From: CAZLWA01 sp964563165
Lineage (GTDB): Bacteria > CLD3 > SB21
Direction: 5' to 3'
NCBI GenBank assembly: GCA_964563165.1
Contig: CAZLWA010000056.1
Coordinates: 1 to 64,000, forward strand
DNA: 64,000 nt
The notes under the pieces are model-generated. The model worked only from the letters and a program-made list of their open reading frames with translations. It was not told the origin of the DNA and searched no databases. Below are positions 9,492 to 19,000 of this stretch, in pieces (position 1 is the stretch's first letter; each line of letters begins with the position of its first letter). The position numbers and the translations under genes are program-made.

Positions 9492-10430
9492 ATGATCAAA
9501 GAAACAGAGCGCAGCGTCGAATTTGAAATCGTTCCCTGCGCGGTGTGTAACGGTGAACACTATCGGGAACAACTTTCATTCTCAGACGCGCACGGTCATT
9601 ATGCCATTGCGGCCTGTTCGCAATGCGGTTTCCAATTTCTCAATCCGAGGCCGACGGAATCTACGATAGGAATCTACTATTCTGCGGCGCATTACATGCC
9701 GTTTTTCAGTTCGGAGGACCGGGCAGATTTGTTTCACAGAGCGTATGCGGTTGTGAGAAAGTTCTCGGTTCGCTGGAAAAGAAAGCGGATCGAAAATCAT
9801 AAATCCAAGGGCTCTGTTCTTGATCTCGGCAGCGGAACGGGAGAATTTCTTCATGAAATGAAAGCGCACGGCTGGGAAGCTGCCGGCTTGGAACCGTCGC
9901 AGGAAGCGTCGGAATTCGCACGCGCCCATCTTGACGTTAACGTGCACACGGGCTCGCTCAATGAGGAAGGTTTTAAACCGTTCACCCGGCTATATGATGT
10001 GATCACGATGTGGCACGTTTTAGAACATGTGCATCACCCGAAACCCGCACTGGAACAGATCAAGCGATTGCTAAAAGAAGACGGACTTCTGGTCATTGCC
10101 GTTCCCAATATTTCCTCTTATGACGCCCGTGTCTATGGTGAGCGCTGGGTGGCGCTGGACGTGCCGAGACACTTGTTCCATTTTACACCGTCGAGTTTGT
10201 CACTCATGCTCAAGGATACGGGATTAGAGATCTTTAAAAAACACCAAATGCCGCTTGATACGGTCTTTAATTGTCTGATGAGCGAAAAGAATAATGCAAG
10301 AAATGTGTGGATGTTTCCGTTTTATTTGTTACGATTGACGTGGGCTGTCTTGTTTTCGCTCGTGGCCGGTTTACATTCCGAGAAGGGATCGTCGATAGTT
10401 TATTATATCAGAAAAATCCGGCAAGAATGA
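9492..10430 (+). CDS. Class I SAM-dependent methyltransferase with N-terminal zinc-binding motif
   Basis: 312 residues. An N-terminal pair of CxxC motifs (CAVC and CSQC, ~23 residues apart) probably binds zinc and is typical of the methyltransferases found in polysaccharide or natural-product clusters. The Rossmann core has motif I VLDLGSGTGEF, an acidic residue at GLEPS for the ribose, and MWHVLEHVHHP as motif IV. The C-terminal ~60 residues include a hydrophobic, possibly membrane-associating segment. The acceptor cannot be deduced; neighbours are envelope proteases upstream and mutL downstream. No ribosome site is obvious. Confidence 0.88.
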   Translation: MIKETERSVEFEIVPCAVCNGEHYREQLSFSDAHGHYAIAACSQCGFQFLNPRPTESTIGIYYSAAHYMPFFSSEDRADLFHRAYAVVRKFSVRWKRKRIENHKSKGSVLDLGSGTGEFLHEMKAHGWEAAGLEPSQEASEFARAHLDVNVHTGSLNEEGFKPFTRLYDVITMWHVLEHVHHPKPALEQIKRLLKEDGLLVIAVPNISSYDARVYGERWVALDVPRHLFHFTPSSLSLMLKDTGLEIFKKHQMPLDTVFNCLMSEKNNARNVWMFPFYLLRLTWAVLFSLVAGLHSEKGSSIVYYIRKIRQE

Positions 10431-10529
10431 ATTACCTGACATGCAGGGCTACTTTTCTTAAGGATACTGAACTGAATCGCAAACATGCTGAATTTAGACC
10501 TTAGAGTGTGACAAAGAGCAACCATACTT

Positions 10530-12320
10530 ATGTTGACTAAAATAAAGATATTACCTGAGAATATCGCCAATAAGATCGCGGCGGGGGAAGTCGTGGAGCG
10601 TCCCGCGTCGGTCGTGAAGGAATTGATTGAAAACGCCATTGACGCCGGTGCCGACGAGATTGTCATTACGATCAAATCCGGGGGCAAAGGATTGATTCAA
10701 GTCATAGATAATGGCAGCGGTATGTCGCACGACGATGCGATCATGTGTTTTGAACGCCATGCGACGAGTAAGATCGCCACGTGGGAGGATTTGCTGAAAA
10801 TAAAGAGCTTTGGCTTTCGCGGCGAGGCGCTGGCGAGCATCAGTTCCGTTTCGGACATCGAACTGAAAACGAAGTCCGAAAACGATGAAGTCGGAACGGT
10901 CGTGAAGATTCATGCGGGCAAAATATCCGAAGCCACGCAGGAATCTTCGCTGCAGGGAACAACCGTATCGGTTAAAAATTTATTCTATAACGTGCCGGCA
11001 CGCAGAAGTTTTTTGAAGACCGATAGCACGGAATTCCGCCATATCGCCGGCGTTATCAAGAAATTTACCATGGCATATCCTCAAATCGAATTTACGCTGA
11101 TCCATGAAGACGAGAAGGTCTTTCAACTGCGTAAAAGTGATTTAGCGGGCCGGCTTGAAAAAGTGATCGGCAAGGAAATCATGTCTTATATTCTGCCGCT
11201 CGATACGAATCAATTCGGCGCGCGTATTCACGGGTATATCAGTAAACCTACATTTTCTTACAAAACCCGGGGGGAGCAATTTCTATTTTTAAACGGGCGG
11301 CCAATCTATAATCGCACCGTGAATTTCTCAGTGTTCTCCGCGTACGGGCATTCGATCCCGAAAGGGGACAAGCCGTTTTTTGTGTTGTTCCTGGAATGGA
11401 AACCGGAGGAATTTGACGTCAACGTCCATCCGACCAAGGCGGAAGTAAAATTTAAAGACGAACAATTTCTATACCGCGCGGTCTTCCATGCCGTCCGGGA
11501 TTCGATGAATACGGATTCCATGATACCGGCGCTGTCCGCCGAAGCGCAAAAGCAAAAAGTTGAATTTCCCGATTTCCAGTCGAGCCTTCAGTTGGAAGCG
11601 CCGCGCAGCCCCCAATCGGTGTTCTCCAACGTTGATCAACATAGAACGACTGTTCCTGCAGAGAGCGCCGAAGAAAGCGTGGCTAAATTTTTTGCGCCCG
11701 AAGAAGAGAAAAAAGTCATCCAATCGCAACTGACGAAGCACAACCCGCTGCCGCAGAACAACATGGTCTGGCAGCTGCATAACCGATATATTGTTTCTCA
11801 GATCAAAAGCGGTTTGGCGATCATCGACCAGCACGTGGCGCACGAACGTATACTGTATGAACGCGCTCTGGACGCGTTCGAGAATAATCCGATATTTTCC
11901 CAGCAATTGCTTTTTCCGCAAACGCTGGAATTTTCATCCGAAGATTTCTCAGTTCTGGATGAATTGCTTCCGCTCGTGGAAAAACTGGGGTTCGTGATCA
12001 AGAAATTCGGTAAACGTACCGCGGTCGTCGAAGCGGTTCCCGCCGATGTACGCCTGGGAAACGAGCAGAAGATCCTGAGCGACATGATCAATGAATACAA
12101 ACTCAACAGCCACAACAGCCCTGATCCGCGGGACAATTTAGCTAAATCGTTTTCATGCAAGTCCGCCATTCGATCCGGAGACTCGCTGAATGTCGAAGAA
12201 ATGAACGGGCTCATTGATCAACTGTTCGCCACTAAATTTCCTTACGTGTGCCCGCACGGAAGGCCGATTATTATCCAATTGTCGCTGGAGGAATTAGATA
12301 AACGGTTCATGAGGATTTGA
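10530..12320 (+). CDS. mutL: DNA mismatch repair protein MutL
   Basis: 596 residues, the expected size. The N-terminal GHKL ATPase is complete: ELIENAIDAG, DNGSGM, the ATSKI lid and GFRGEALASI motifs. The C-terminal dimerisation domain carries the nicking-endonuclease motifs: DQHVAHERILYE (Val instead of the usual Ala), CKSAIRSG, CPHGRP and a terminal FMR. It is therefore a latent endonuclease MutL of the kind found in bacteria without MutH. It acts after MutS recognises a mismatch. mutL followed by miaA is a widespread gene order. Confidence 0.98.
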   Translation: MLTKIKILPENIANKIAAGEVVERPASVVKELIENAIDAGADEIVITIKSGGKGLIQVIDNGSGMSHDDAIMCFERHATSKIATWEDLLKIKSFGFRGEALASISSVSDIELKTKSENDEVGTVVKIHAGKISEATQESSLQGTTVSVKNLFYNVPARRSFLKTDSTEFRHIAGVIKKFTMAYPQIEFTLIHEDEKVFQLRKSDLAGRLEKVIGKEIMSYILPLDTNQFGARIHGYISKPTFSYKTRGEQFLFLNGRPIYNRTVNFSVFSAYGHSIPKGDKPFFVLFLEWKPEEFDVNVHPTKAEVKFKDEQFLYRAVFHAVRDSMNTDSMIPALSAEAQKQKVEFPDFQSSLQLEAPRSPQSVFSNVDQHRTTVPAESAEESVAKFFAPEEEKKVIQSQLTKHNPLPQNNMVWQLHNRYIVSQIKSGLAIIDQHVAHERILYERALDAFENNPIFSQQLLFPQTLEFSSEDFSVLDELLPLVEKLGFVIKKFGKRTAVVEAVPADVRLGNEQKILSDMINEYKLNSHNSPDPRDNLAKSFSCKSAIRSGDSLNVEEMNGLIDQLFATKFPYVCPHGRPIIIQLSLEELDKRFMRI

Positions 12321-12339
12321 TCGAACCGGCAAAGTTAAG

Positions 12340-12363
12340 AAACCCTGCATTTTAGCAGGGTTT
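12340..12363 (+). terminator. Hairpin between mutL and miaA
   Basis: A perfect 9-bp stem (AAACCCTGC / GCAGGGTTT) with a 6-nt loop, followed by a short T-rich tail. It begins 20 nt after the mutL stop and ends 7 nt before the miaA ATG. The AGGG that could serve as the miaA ribosome site lies in the right arm, so the hairpin may both attenuate transcription and hide the start of miaA. Its role is inferred from position and shape. Confidence 0.6.
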
Positions 12364-12370
12364 ATCATTT

Positions 12371-13318
12371 ATGAAAAAGCGAAGAATTCCGGTCATCGTG
12401 GGCCCCACGGCAGTTGGTAAGACCGCCGTATCGATCGCTATCGCACAGAAGCTCGATGGAGAAATTATATCCGCCGATTCAAGGCAGATATTCACGCACA
12501 TGACTATTGCCACGGCTAAACCTTTGCCGGAAGACCTGGAAAGTGTCCGGCACCATTTTATTGATATCATCGATCCCGACGAATCCTACAGTGCGGGACA
12601 ATTTGGAACGGACGGCCGGTCCGCGATTGAGGAAATCGCAGGGCGTGGGAAGGAAGTGCTTGTCGTCGGCGGATCGGGGCTCTATATCAGGTCCTTGATC
12701 GACGGACTTTTCGGAGAACCGGCAAGGGACGAGGATCTGAGAAAAAGAATCCATGACGATATGGAAAAATTCGGTATCGAACGCATGTACGATCAACTAA
12801 GATCCATTGATCCCGTAACGGCGTCCAAAGTTCATCCGAATGACGCCAGACGGATTACGCGCGCATTGGAAGTATACGAGCTTACGGGGAAAAGAATGTC
12901 CGATCTGCACGAATCCAAGGAAGCAGATTTTGATTTTGAGCCTGTGATGATCGGCCTTACGTGCGAACGCGATCAATTGTACCGCCGCATTGACGCGCGT
13001 GTCGACGCGATGATTGCGCGCGGCGTTATCGAGGAAACGAGAGGCCTGCTTGAAAAGGGGTATTCGCCGAAGCTCGTGTCCATGGAAAGTCTGGGATACC
13101 GTGAGATCGCGCAGTATTTGAATCATGAAATTTCGTATGAAGAAATGATTACTATTTTTAAAAAAGGCTCTCGAAACTACGCAAAACGGCAGTTGACGTG
13201 GTTTCGTAAAGACCCACGCATCAAATGGCTGGAGGTATCCGATTGGGAAAATGTCGAGAAAACGGCCAATGAAATCATAGCCGGAATACAAATAAAAGAC
13301 GCGCCACGCGGAGCGTAG
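12371..13318 (+). CDS. miaA: tRNA dimethylallyltransferase MiaA
   Basis: Transfers a dimethylallyl group to N6 of A37 in tRNAs reading codons that start with U. 315 residues, normal length. The P-loop GPTAVGKTA, the following SADSRQI, the RHHFID segment, VGGSGLYI, and the conserved SLGYREIAQYL and RNYAKRQLTWFR motifs near the C-terminus are all present. It starts directly after a hairpin, with no free ribosome site, so its expression may depend on coupling or on opening of that hairpin. Confidence 0.97.
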   Translation: MKKRRIPVIVGPTAVGKTAVSIAIAQKLDGEIISADSRQIFTHMTIATAKPLPEDLESVRHHFIDIIDPDESYSAGQFGTDGRSAIEEIAGRGKEVLVVGGSGLYIRSLIDGLFGEPARDEDLRKRIHDDMEKFGIERMYDQLRSIDPVTASKVHPNDARRITRALEVYELTGKRMSDLHESKEADFDFEPVMIGLTCERDQLYRRIDARVDAMIARGVIEETRGLLEKGYSPKLVSMESLGYREIAQYLNHEISYEEMITIFKKGSRNYAKRQLTWFRKDPRIKWLEVSDWENVEKTANEIIAGIQIKDAPRGA

Positions 13319-13343
13319 CAGGTTCCGAAAGGCATATCATTCC

Positions 13344-13373
13344 ATTCCATCCCTCGGCGAGCTCCGATGGAAT
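13344..13373. terminator. Inverted repeat between convergent genes
   Basis: An 8-bp perfect inverted repeat (ATTCCATC / GATGGAAT), with an inner TCGG/CCGA option, lies in the 71-nt gap between miaA and the convergent barrel gene. There is no T-run on either side, so it is at best a weak or Rho-assisted terminator. Confidence 0.35.
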
Positions 13374-13389
13374 CTATTGAGAATAGAAA

Positions 13390-14142
13390 TTACTTTTTGG
13401 ATCCGAACAGATTGAACGTATATCCGATCTCGAATAAAAGAAGATTATTTTTTTTGGAGTCATTATCAAACTGATACGCGAGATACAACGGCAGATTATT
13501 TCCGTCATCCATGGCGTAAAAAACAAAACCCGGTGCCAAGCCGTACCCTTCCCCGGATCCCTGAAAATAATCCGTTACAAAAACTAAACTTTTGCTGATG
13601 CGCTGTTCAAAACCGGCGATGATGCCCTTGGTAAATTTATGCGCCGCGGGATCGATCGTTTTTGCGTCTTTCCAGTATTTGCCGTAGCCGCCGATCATGA
13701 GCCGCGTATAAATCACGTTCGAATGCTTTAACGTAAAACCGAAAAAGTCATAGAAGAGATGCTTCATGGCCAGCTTATCATGGAAATAAATGCTATTCCA
13801 GCTGCCCGGAGACATACTGACTTTGAATTTTTCGCTCTGGTACAGCCACACACGCCATTTGGTAGCCACCACAAGTTTGTCGGGCTGATTTTGAGGATTC
13901 AGCCAGAGATTAGTCCCGACTTCAAGGAATGGCGCCGCCTGGCATGAAATCCGCGCCACATAGGCATTTACGCTTTTGTTTCCCGTGAGGGATTGGTACT
14001 GGTCATATTCGACATAAGAATAGCCGACCGCCGGCAGCATATCGGGATTCGGCATATTGAAAAATGAGATCTGCGCTTTTGCAGAAATCGGCGCCCACAC
14101 GCATACGAGCATTGCAAGCCAAATGTAATTGAGTCCTTTCAT
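13390..14142 (-). CDS. Putative outer-membrane beta-barrel protein
   Basis: 250 residues with a clear signal peptide (cleavage near AKAQ). The remainder alternates hydrophobic and polar residues in aromatic-rich strands such as YGLAPGFVFYAM and LLLFEIGYTFNLF, as expected for a barrel of about ten to twelve strands. ATG 14142 is preceded by GGAG at seven bases. No family recognised with certainty; the overall look recalls small Tsx/DUF5020-like channels. It is downstream of the cyclophilin lipoprotein on the same strand, 101 nt away. Confidence 0.75.
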   Translation of the reverse strand: MKGLNYIWLAMLVCVWAPISAKAQISFFNMPNPDMLPAVGYSYVEYDQYQSLTGNKSVNAYVARISCQAAPFLEVGTNLWLNPQNQPDKLVVATKWRVWLYQSEKFKVSMSPGSWNSIYFHDKLAMKHLFYDFFGFTLKHSNVIYTRLMIGGYGKYWKDAKTIDPAAHKFTKGIIAGFEQRISKSLVFVTDYFQGSGEGYGLAPGFVFYAMDDGNNLPLYLAYQFDNDSKKNNLLLFEIGYTFNLFGSKK

Positions 14143-14243
14143 GATCCTGCTCCAGATAAAGGGTTTAAAATCGACCGCATTATTTTAATATCTACAAAAA
14201 CTAAAGAGAATAAACAATCATTTGATTTCATGTCGACAAAAAA

Positions 14244-15029
14244 TTATTCCTCCACTTCCATAGTCTCCAGCGAAACCTTCTTCAAAACAATGTCTTTGAA
14301 GGGGCGGTCTCGGCCGTCACGGGAAGCCGAAGCAATCTTGTCTACGACCTCCATTCCCGACACAACTTCCCCGTAAACCGTATATTCGCTATCAAGAAAC
14401 GGTACGCCTCCGGCAGTTGTGTAGATTTCCTTTTGCTCCTGAGTAAAAACGAAATTGGGTTTTCCGCCTGACTTAATCTGCATCTCCATTTGATTCAGTT
14501 CATCCAAACGCAGGGGACCATTCTGAACGATATAAAACTGACTTCCGCTGGACGCTTTTAGCGGGTTGACCTCGTCGCCCGTGCGCGCCGCAGCGAGGGC
14601 GCCCCGTTTGTGAAAGTGTTTTATCTCGGCCGGAATGGTATATCCCGGCCCGCCCTGACCGTCATTGTTGGGGTTCTGGTCTTTCGAATTAGGATCGCCG
14701 CCTTGAATCATGAAGTTCGGAATAACGCGGTGAAAAGTCGTACCGTTATAATATCCCTGCGTGGCCAATTTCCTGAAGTTCGCCGCGTGTTTCGGCGCAT
14801 CGGCATCGTAAAATTTCAAAATAATTTTTCCAAAGTCTGTTTCGATCACGGCGACTTCCCGCATAACTTTCTTCTTTTCGGTGACTTTGACAGGAGGAAT
14901 TTGATCGGACTGTGTTTGATTTTTCTTTTCCTGTGAACATGCCGATAGCGTCAGGGACGCGAGACCGGAAATGCCAATGAGGAATTGAACCATGAAACTG
15001 AACCCACGACTCAAAATTGACTTGAACAA
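14244..15029 (-). CDS. Cyclophilin-type peptidyl-prolyl isomerase lipoprotein
   Basis: Catalyses cis-trans isomerisation of Xaa-Pro bonds in exported proteins. The start is TTG at 15029, five bases downstream of a perfect AGGAGG; frames extending further upstream lack such a site. The signal ends in a LSAC lipobox, followed by a ~30-residue charged linker. The cyclophilin domain shows FHRVIPNFMIQGGDP, the GSQFYIV segment and a DSEYTVYGEVVSGMEVVDKI C-terminus, so the active-site Arg and the proline pocket are present. A ~35-residue charged insert after the FYIV strand is larger than in minimal cyclophilins. 261 residues in total. Confidence 0.93.
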   Translation of the reverse strand: MFKSILSRGFSFMVQFLIGISGLASLTLSACSQEKKNQTQSDQIPPVKVTEKKKVMREVAVIETDFGKIILKFYDADAPKHAANFRKLATQGYYNGTTFHRVIPNFMIQGGDPNSKDQNPNNDGQGGPGYTIPAEIKHFHKRGALAAARTGDEVNPLKASSGSQFYIVQNGPLRLDELNQMEMQIKSGGKPNFVFTQEQKEIYTTAGGVPFLDSEYTVYGEVVSGMEVVDKIASASRDGRDRPFKDIVLKKVSLETMEVEE

Positions 15030-15150
15030 TGAGGCCTCCTTTAGTATAATGATTAATGAGTAATGAATGAAGATCAATAAATAATCAAAGTAAATAAATA
15101 GATAATAATCAGAATCTCCTGCTGTGAAGCAATATAATATACGCGATTCG

Positions 15151-16083
15151 ATGGGAAAATTCAAAAAAAATCATATTAAACTGTTTGCCCTACTCATACT
15201 CGCCGCGGGCGGAAATCTGAGTTCCCAGGAAAACAATAAAATTCATTTTGAACTGACGTCTGTTTGGGAAAATCCGTCAGATCAGCCTTTGAAAGATCCG
15301 GAAGCCGTGTCGGCCAGCATTCTCGGCGACGTTTATATCGCCGATACCGGCAACCACCGCGTCCTGAAATTTGATTCGGACGGAAAGTTTGTTACACAAG
15401 TCGGAGGATTCGGCTGGGAAACCAATCAATTCGACCGGCCGCTCGATATCTTTGCCGGCGACGGATTGAATATTTACGTTGCGGACTATAATAACCAGCG
15501 CATTCAACGCTACAGCAAGAAACTGGAATTTATCTCTTCCCTGGGGAATTCGAAGATCAACCGGCTTTCGGCGGAATCCAACAGCCATAACATCAGTGCC
15601 GTCGGCTATCCGAGCGGAGTAACCGTTTCGTCTCAGGGGGACCTATTTTATTCGGACGACGAAAAGGGAATCATTACCAAGGTTAACAAATTCGGAAAGA
15701 TCGAAAACTCATTCGGCGGATTCGCTCAGGGACGCGGAAGGCTGAAACATCCGACAAAACTTTGCGCGACAAAGACTATTGTATATGTTGTGGATGTAGA
15801 TCGCGTCGTCATGTTCGACTACTTCGGTAATTATATTGCCGACTTTGGAGGAAAGATTTTGAAGAAGCCAACGGATGTAGCCGTCGGCGACAAGGAGCGC
15901 GTTTACGTTTCCGATTCGGAAAGTAAAACGATATTTGTTTTTGATAAGCACGGCGCCGTCCTGAGTTCGCTTTTGGGTTTCTCTTTTGAAAAGCCCGTTT
16001 CCGTTGATGTAGTGCGGAATAGATTATATGTGCTGGACAAGGCATCGCTGATGGTATTTACGGTCTTTGAAAGCGGCGATTAA
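15151..16083 (+). CDS. Exported NHL-repeat beta-propeller protein
   Basis: ATG 15151 puts a signal peptide at the N-terminus (KKNHIKLFALLILAAGG); GTG 15124 is an in-frame alternative, and neither has a ribosome site. The ~310-residue product consists of NHL repeats with motifs such as VYIADTGNHRVLKFDSDG and IYVADYNNQRIQRYS, giving a probable six-bladed propeller. The stop codon abuts the ATG of the giant outer-membrane protein, so the two are almost certainly cotranscribed. The propeller may bind that protein or a surface polymer. Function otherwise unknown. Confidence 0.85.
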   Translation: MGKFKKNHIKLFALLILAAGGNLSSQENNKIHFELTSVWENPSDQPLKDPEAVSASILGDVYIADTGNHRVLKFDSDGKFVTQVGGFGWETNQFDRPLDIFAGDGLNIYVADYNNQRIQRYSKKLEFISSLGNSKINRLSAESNSHNISAVGYPSGVTVSSQGDLFYSDDEKGIITKVNKFGKIENSFGGFAQGRGRLKHPTKLCATKTIVYVVDVDRVVMFDYFGNYIADFGGKILKKPTDVAVGDKERVYVSDSESKTIFVFDKHGAVLSSLLGFSFEKPVSVDVVRNRLYVLDKASLMVFTVFESGD

Positions 16084-19000
16084 ATGAGGGATTTCAATTT
16101 ACGCCTCATCCTGTTTCTTTTCCTTTACCCCTCTGCTTCATCTTTTGCCCAAAAAGATTCTACGAGTTTCTTCCGCAGAATCGATTCCTCGGCGGCTCAC
16201 TACTTCAAATCGAAGCATTCGTTTAATCTTATGAACCGGACTCATGAATTTGCCGGGACCGGTTCGGATACGACCTATCAGCTTCCGGATGAATTTCTAG
16301 TAAAGGAAAGCGAGACGATCGAAGTGGGAACGCTTCGGTTGAGGCGCGTCGCGGATTATGAAATTAATTATCGCTTCGGGATTATTACATTCAATTTTCT
16401 GCTGGAAAAAGGTTTAAGTATCCGCGTCGTGTATCAAATCTATCCGTTTCAGATGAAATCCGAATATTTTCACCGCGCGCTTGTTCACCGGCCGGTTTTC
16501 GACGACACGCTGAAACGGTCTGTAGATAGAGCCGTCGTCGTTTCGAATGCAAACCCGGATAATCTCTTTGAATCTTCGCAAATGAGCGGTACGGGAAGCA
16601 TCACACGAGGGTTCACCGTCGGCTCGAATCAGAATTTTACGCTAAATTCCGGTCTGAATGTGCAAATTGCCGGGAACATCAGCGACGATGTAACGATCGA
16701 GGCGTCGCTCACCGATGAAAACACGCCGATTCAGCCGGAAGGCAACACCGAAAACCTGCAGCAAATTGACAAAGTATTTATTGAAGTAAAAAAAGGCGAC
16801 CGGTATACAGCCACATTCGGTGATTTTGACGTAAATCTTTCGGGAACGGAATTCGGCACTTATACGCGTAAACTGCAAGGTATCCGTGCATCCATGCACA
16901 GCGATAATGTCACGGCGGACGTTGCTTTCGGGACGGCGAAGGGAAAATACGTTTCAAATACGTTAACCGTGATCGAAGGCGTGCAGGGTCCGTATGCCCT
17001 AACCGGACAGAACGGCGAAAAGAACATTTTGATCATCGCCGGCACGGAAAAAGTGTGGCTTAACGGCGTCGTGCTTACGCGGGGCGAAAACAACGATTAC
17101 GTCGTGGACTACGGCGCAGGGCAAATGACGTTCACCCGAAAACGTCTGATTACAGCAGAATCGCGCATGGTCGTCGATTTCGAATATTCGGATGATATCT
17201 TCAATCGCAACAGCTTTTCCGCCGGCGTCCGGACGGATTGGCTGGACAAAAAATTTTCGTTTGGCGGAACGGTCCTCAGCGAGTATGACGACAAAAATAA
17301 CCCGATTAATCTGTCGTTGTCCGACCGTACTATCGATTCACTGTCGCACATTGACGACTCACAACTGGCGGCAAACGGCAACGTTGTTTACGTGGACGGA
17401 TCGACCAAGGTGGAATTCGGGAGAGGCGCTTACCTCAAGACGTTTAATGCAGTTGCTGCCGAGAGTATTTTTGTCTACGTCGGCAGTGACAGTTCAGGCG
17501 ATTACAATGTGCGTTTTACCGATCTCGGAAACGGCCATGGCGACTATGTCCGCGGAAATATACTCGGGGAATTTGTTTTTGCCGGGAAACTGCAGGGGAG
17601 TTTCCAGCCTCTGGTTCCTTTGCCGCTTCCGACCAGCACGCAATTGGTTTCATTGTTTCTGAAAGCGCATCCGTCTAGGAACTTTGAATTGAACGGCGAA
17701 GCGGCGCTCAGTTCGTACGACCCAAATTCCTTTTCGGCGAAAACGAGAAGCGGAATGGCGTATAATTTTAAGGCCAATATACAAAAGCAGAAACTTTTAT
17801 TCGGTCATTCGGATTTCGGAGAAGTCGATTTTGACGGAAGATGGCGCCATGTGGACAGTACTTTCAGAGAATTAAACCGGGTCAACGGTGCGGAATTCAA
17901 CCGCACCTGGAATATTCCAGGCAGCCTTTTTTCGACGCAAAGCTCGTTCGGGGTCCGGGAAGATGTTCATGACGCGGCGCTGCGTTATCGTCCCGTCGAA
18001 GGAATTCAATTAAAAGGTTCTTACGGTTACTTGCAGCGGGGGGATGATTTTTTCAATGCCACGCGCTACGGCGGGGGGCTGAATGCGCAATTGAAAAAAC
18101 TGCCTGAAATCAGTTATGCAATCGAGAATATTAATTCAAATCTGATCTCAGAAAGACTGCATGCGACCACCGTTCGGCAACAGTTGTTCAGTCATTATCA
18201 GTGGTGGAAAATTCGCCCGGGATTTGATTACGAGGATGAGGACGTGAAAAATAAGGTTTCATCCGACTCCGCTTATGGCACGGCATTCCAGACGTACCGT
18301 CCGCGCCTTGATTTCAACGGCTTTAAGAAAACCCAATTCGGCGTGATGATAGAGCGGCGCTATGATAAAGGCAGCAACGGCCGTGTGGATTCGCTAAACG
18401 GTACGGTCTCCATTTCAACCACTCAGCGGTATTACTGGAATGTATCGGATTGGAAAGATCTTAATTCAACGATCGAATTTGTTCAGCGGCGCCGGGTATT
18501 TCAAGGGAAGTTTGCCGATGCGGAAAATCCTAATAAGCTGACGAAACTGGTGAGTTCGACGGTGGATTATTATCCATGGCATAGGGCCGCGGCGCTGAAT
18601 GTGAATTATCAGGTCACGGACGAACGCATTCAGGACCGGAAGATTGTGTTCATTCCCGTTCCGCCAAATACAGGTAATTTCACTCAGGTATCGCCGGACA
18701 GCTTCATACAGGTTCCGCCGGGCCAGGGGGATTGGGTGCAGGGTTCGGTCCGCAGCGATCAATTTACTTCCATCGTCGAGTTGAAATTCGGAACGCGTTT
18801 ACGCATTGACTTGTTCCGCTTTTTCGAAAATCACAAACGTACGGACGATTCTGTTCACAGCGATACGGACCGTGTCTGGCAGCGTATCGTAAAAATGTTA
18901 TCTACAGAGACCTTTTTTCAGGTGGAAGAAAACCAGAAACAGCCGGAACTGTCGTTCTATTTTTTGAACTTAAAGAAATTTCAGAACGATAAAAATACGC

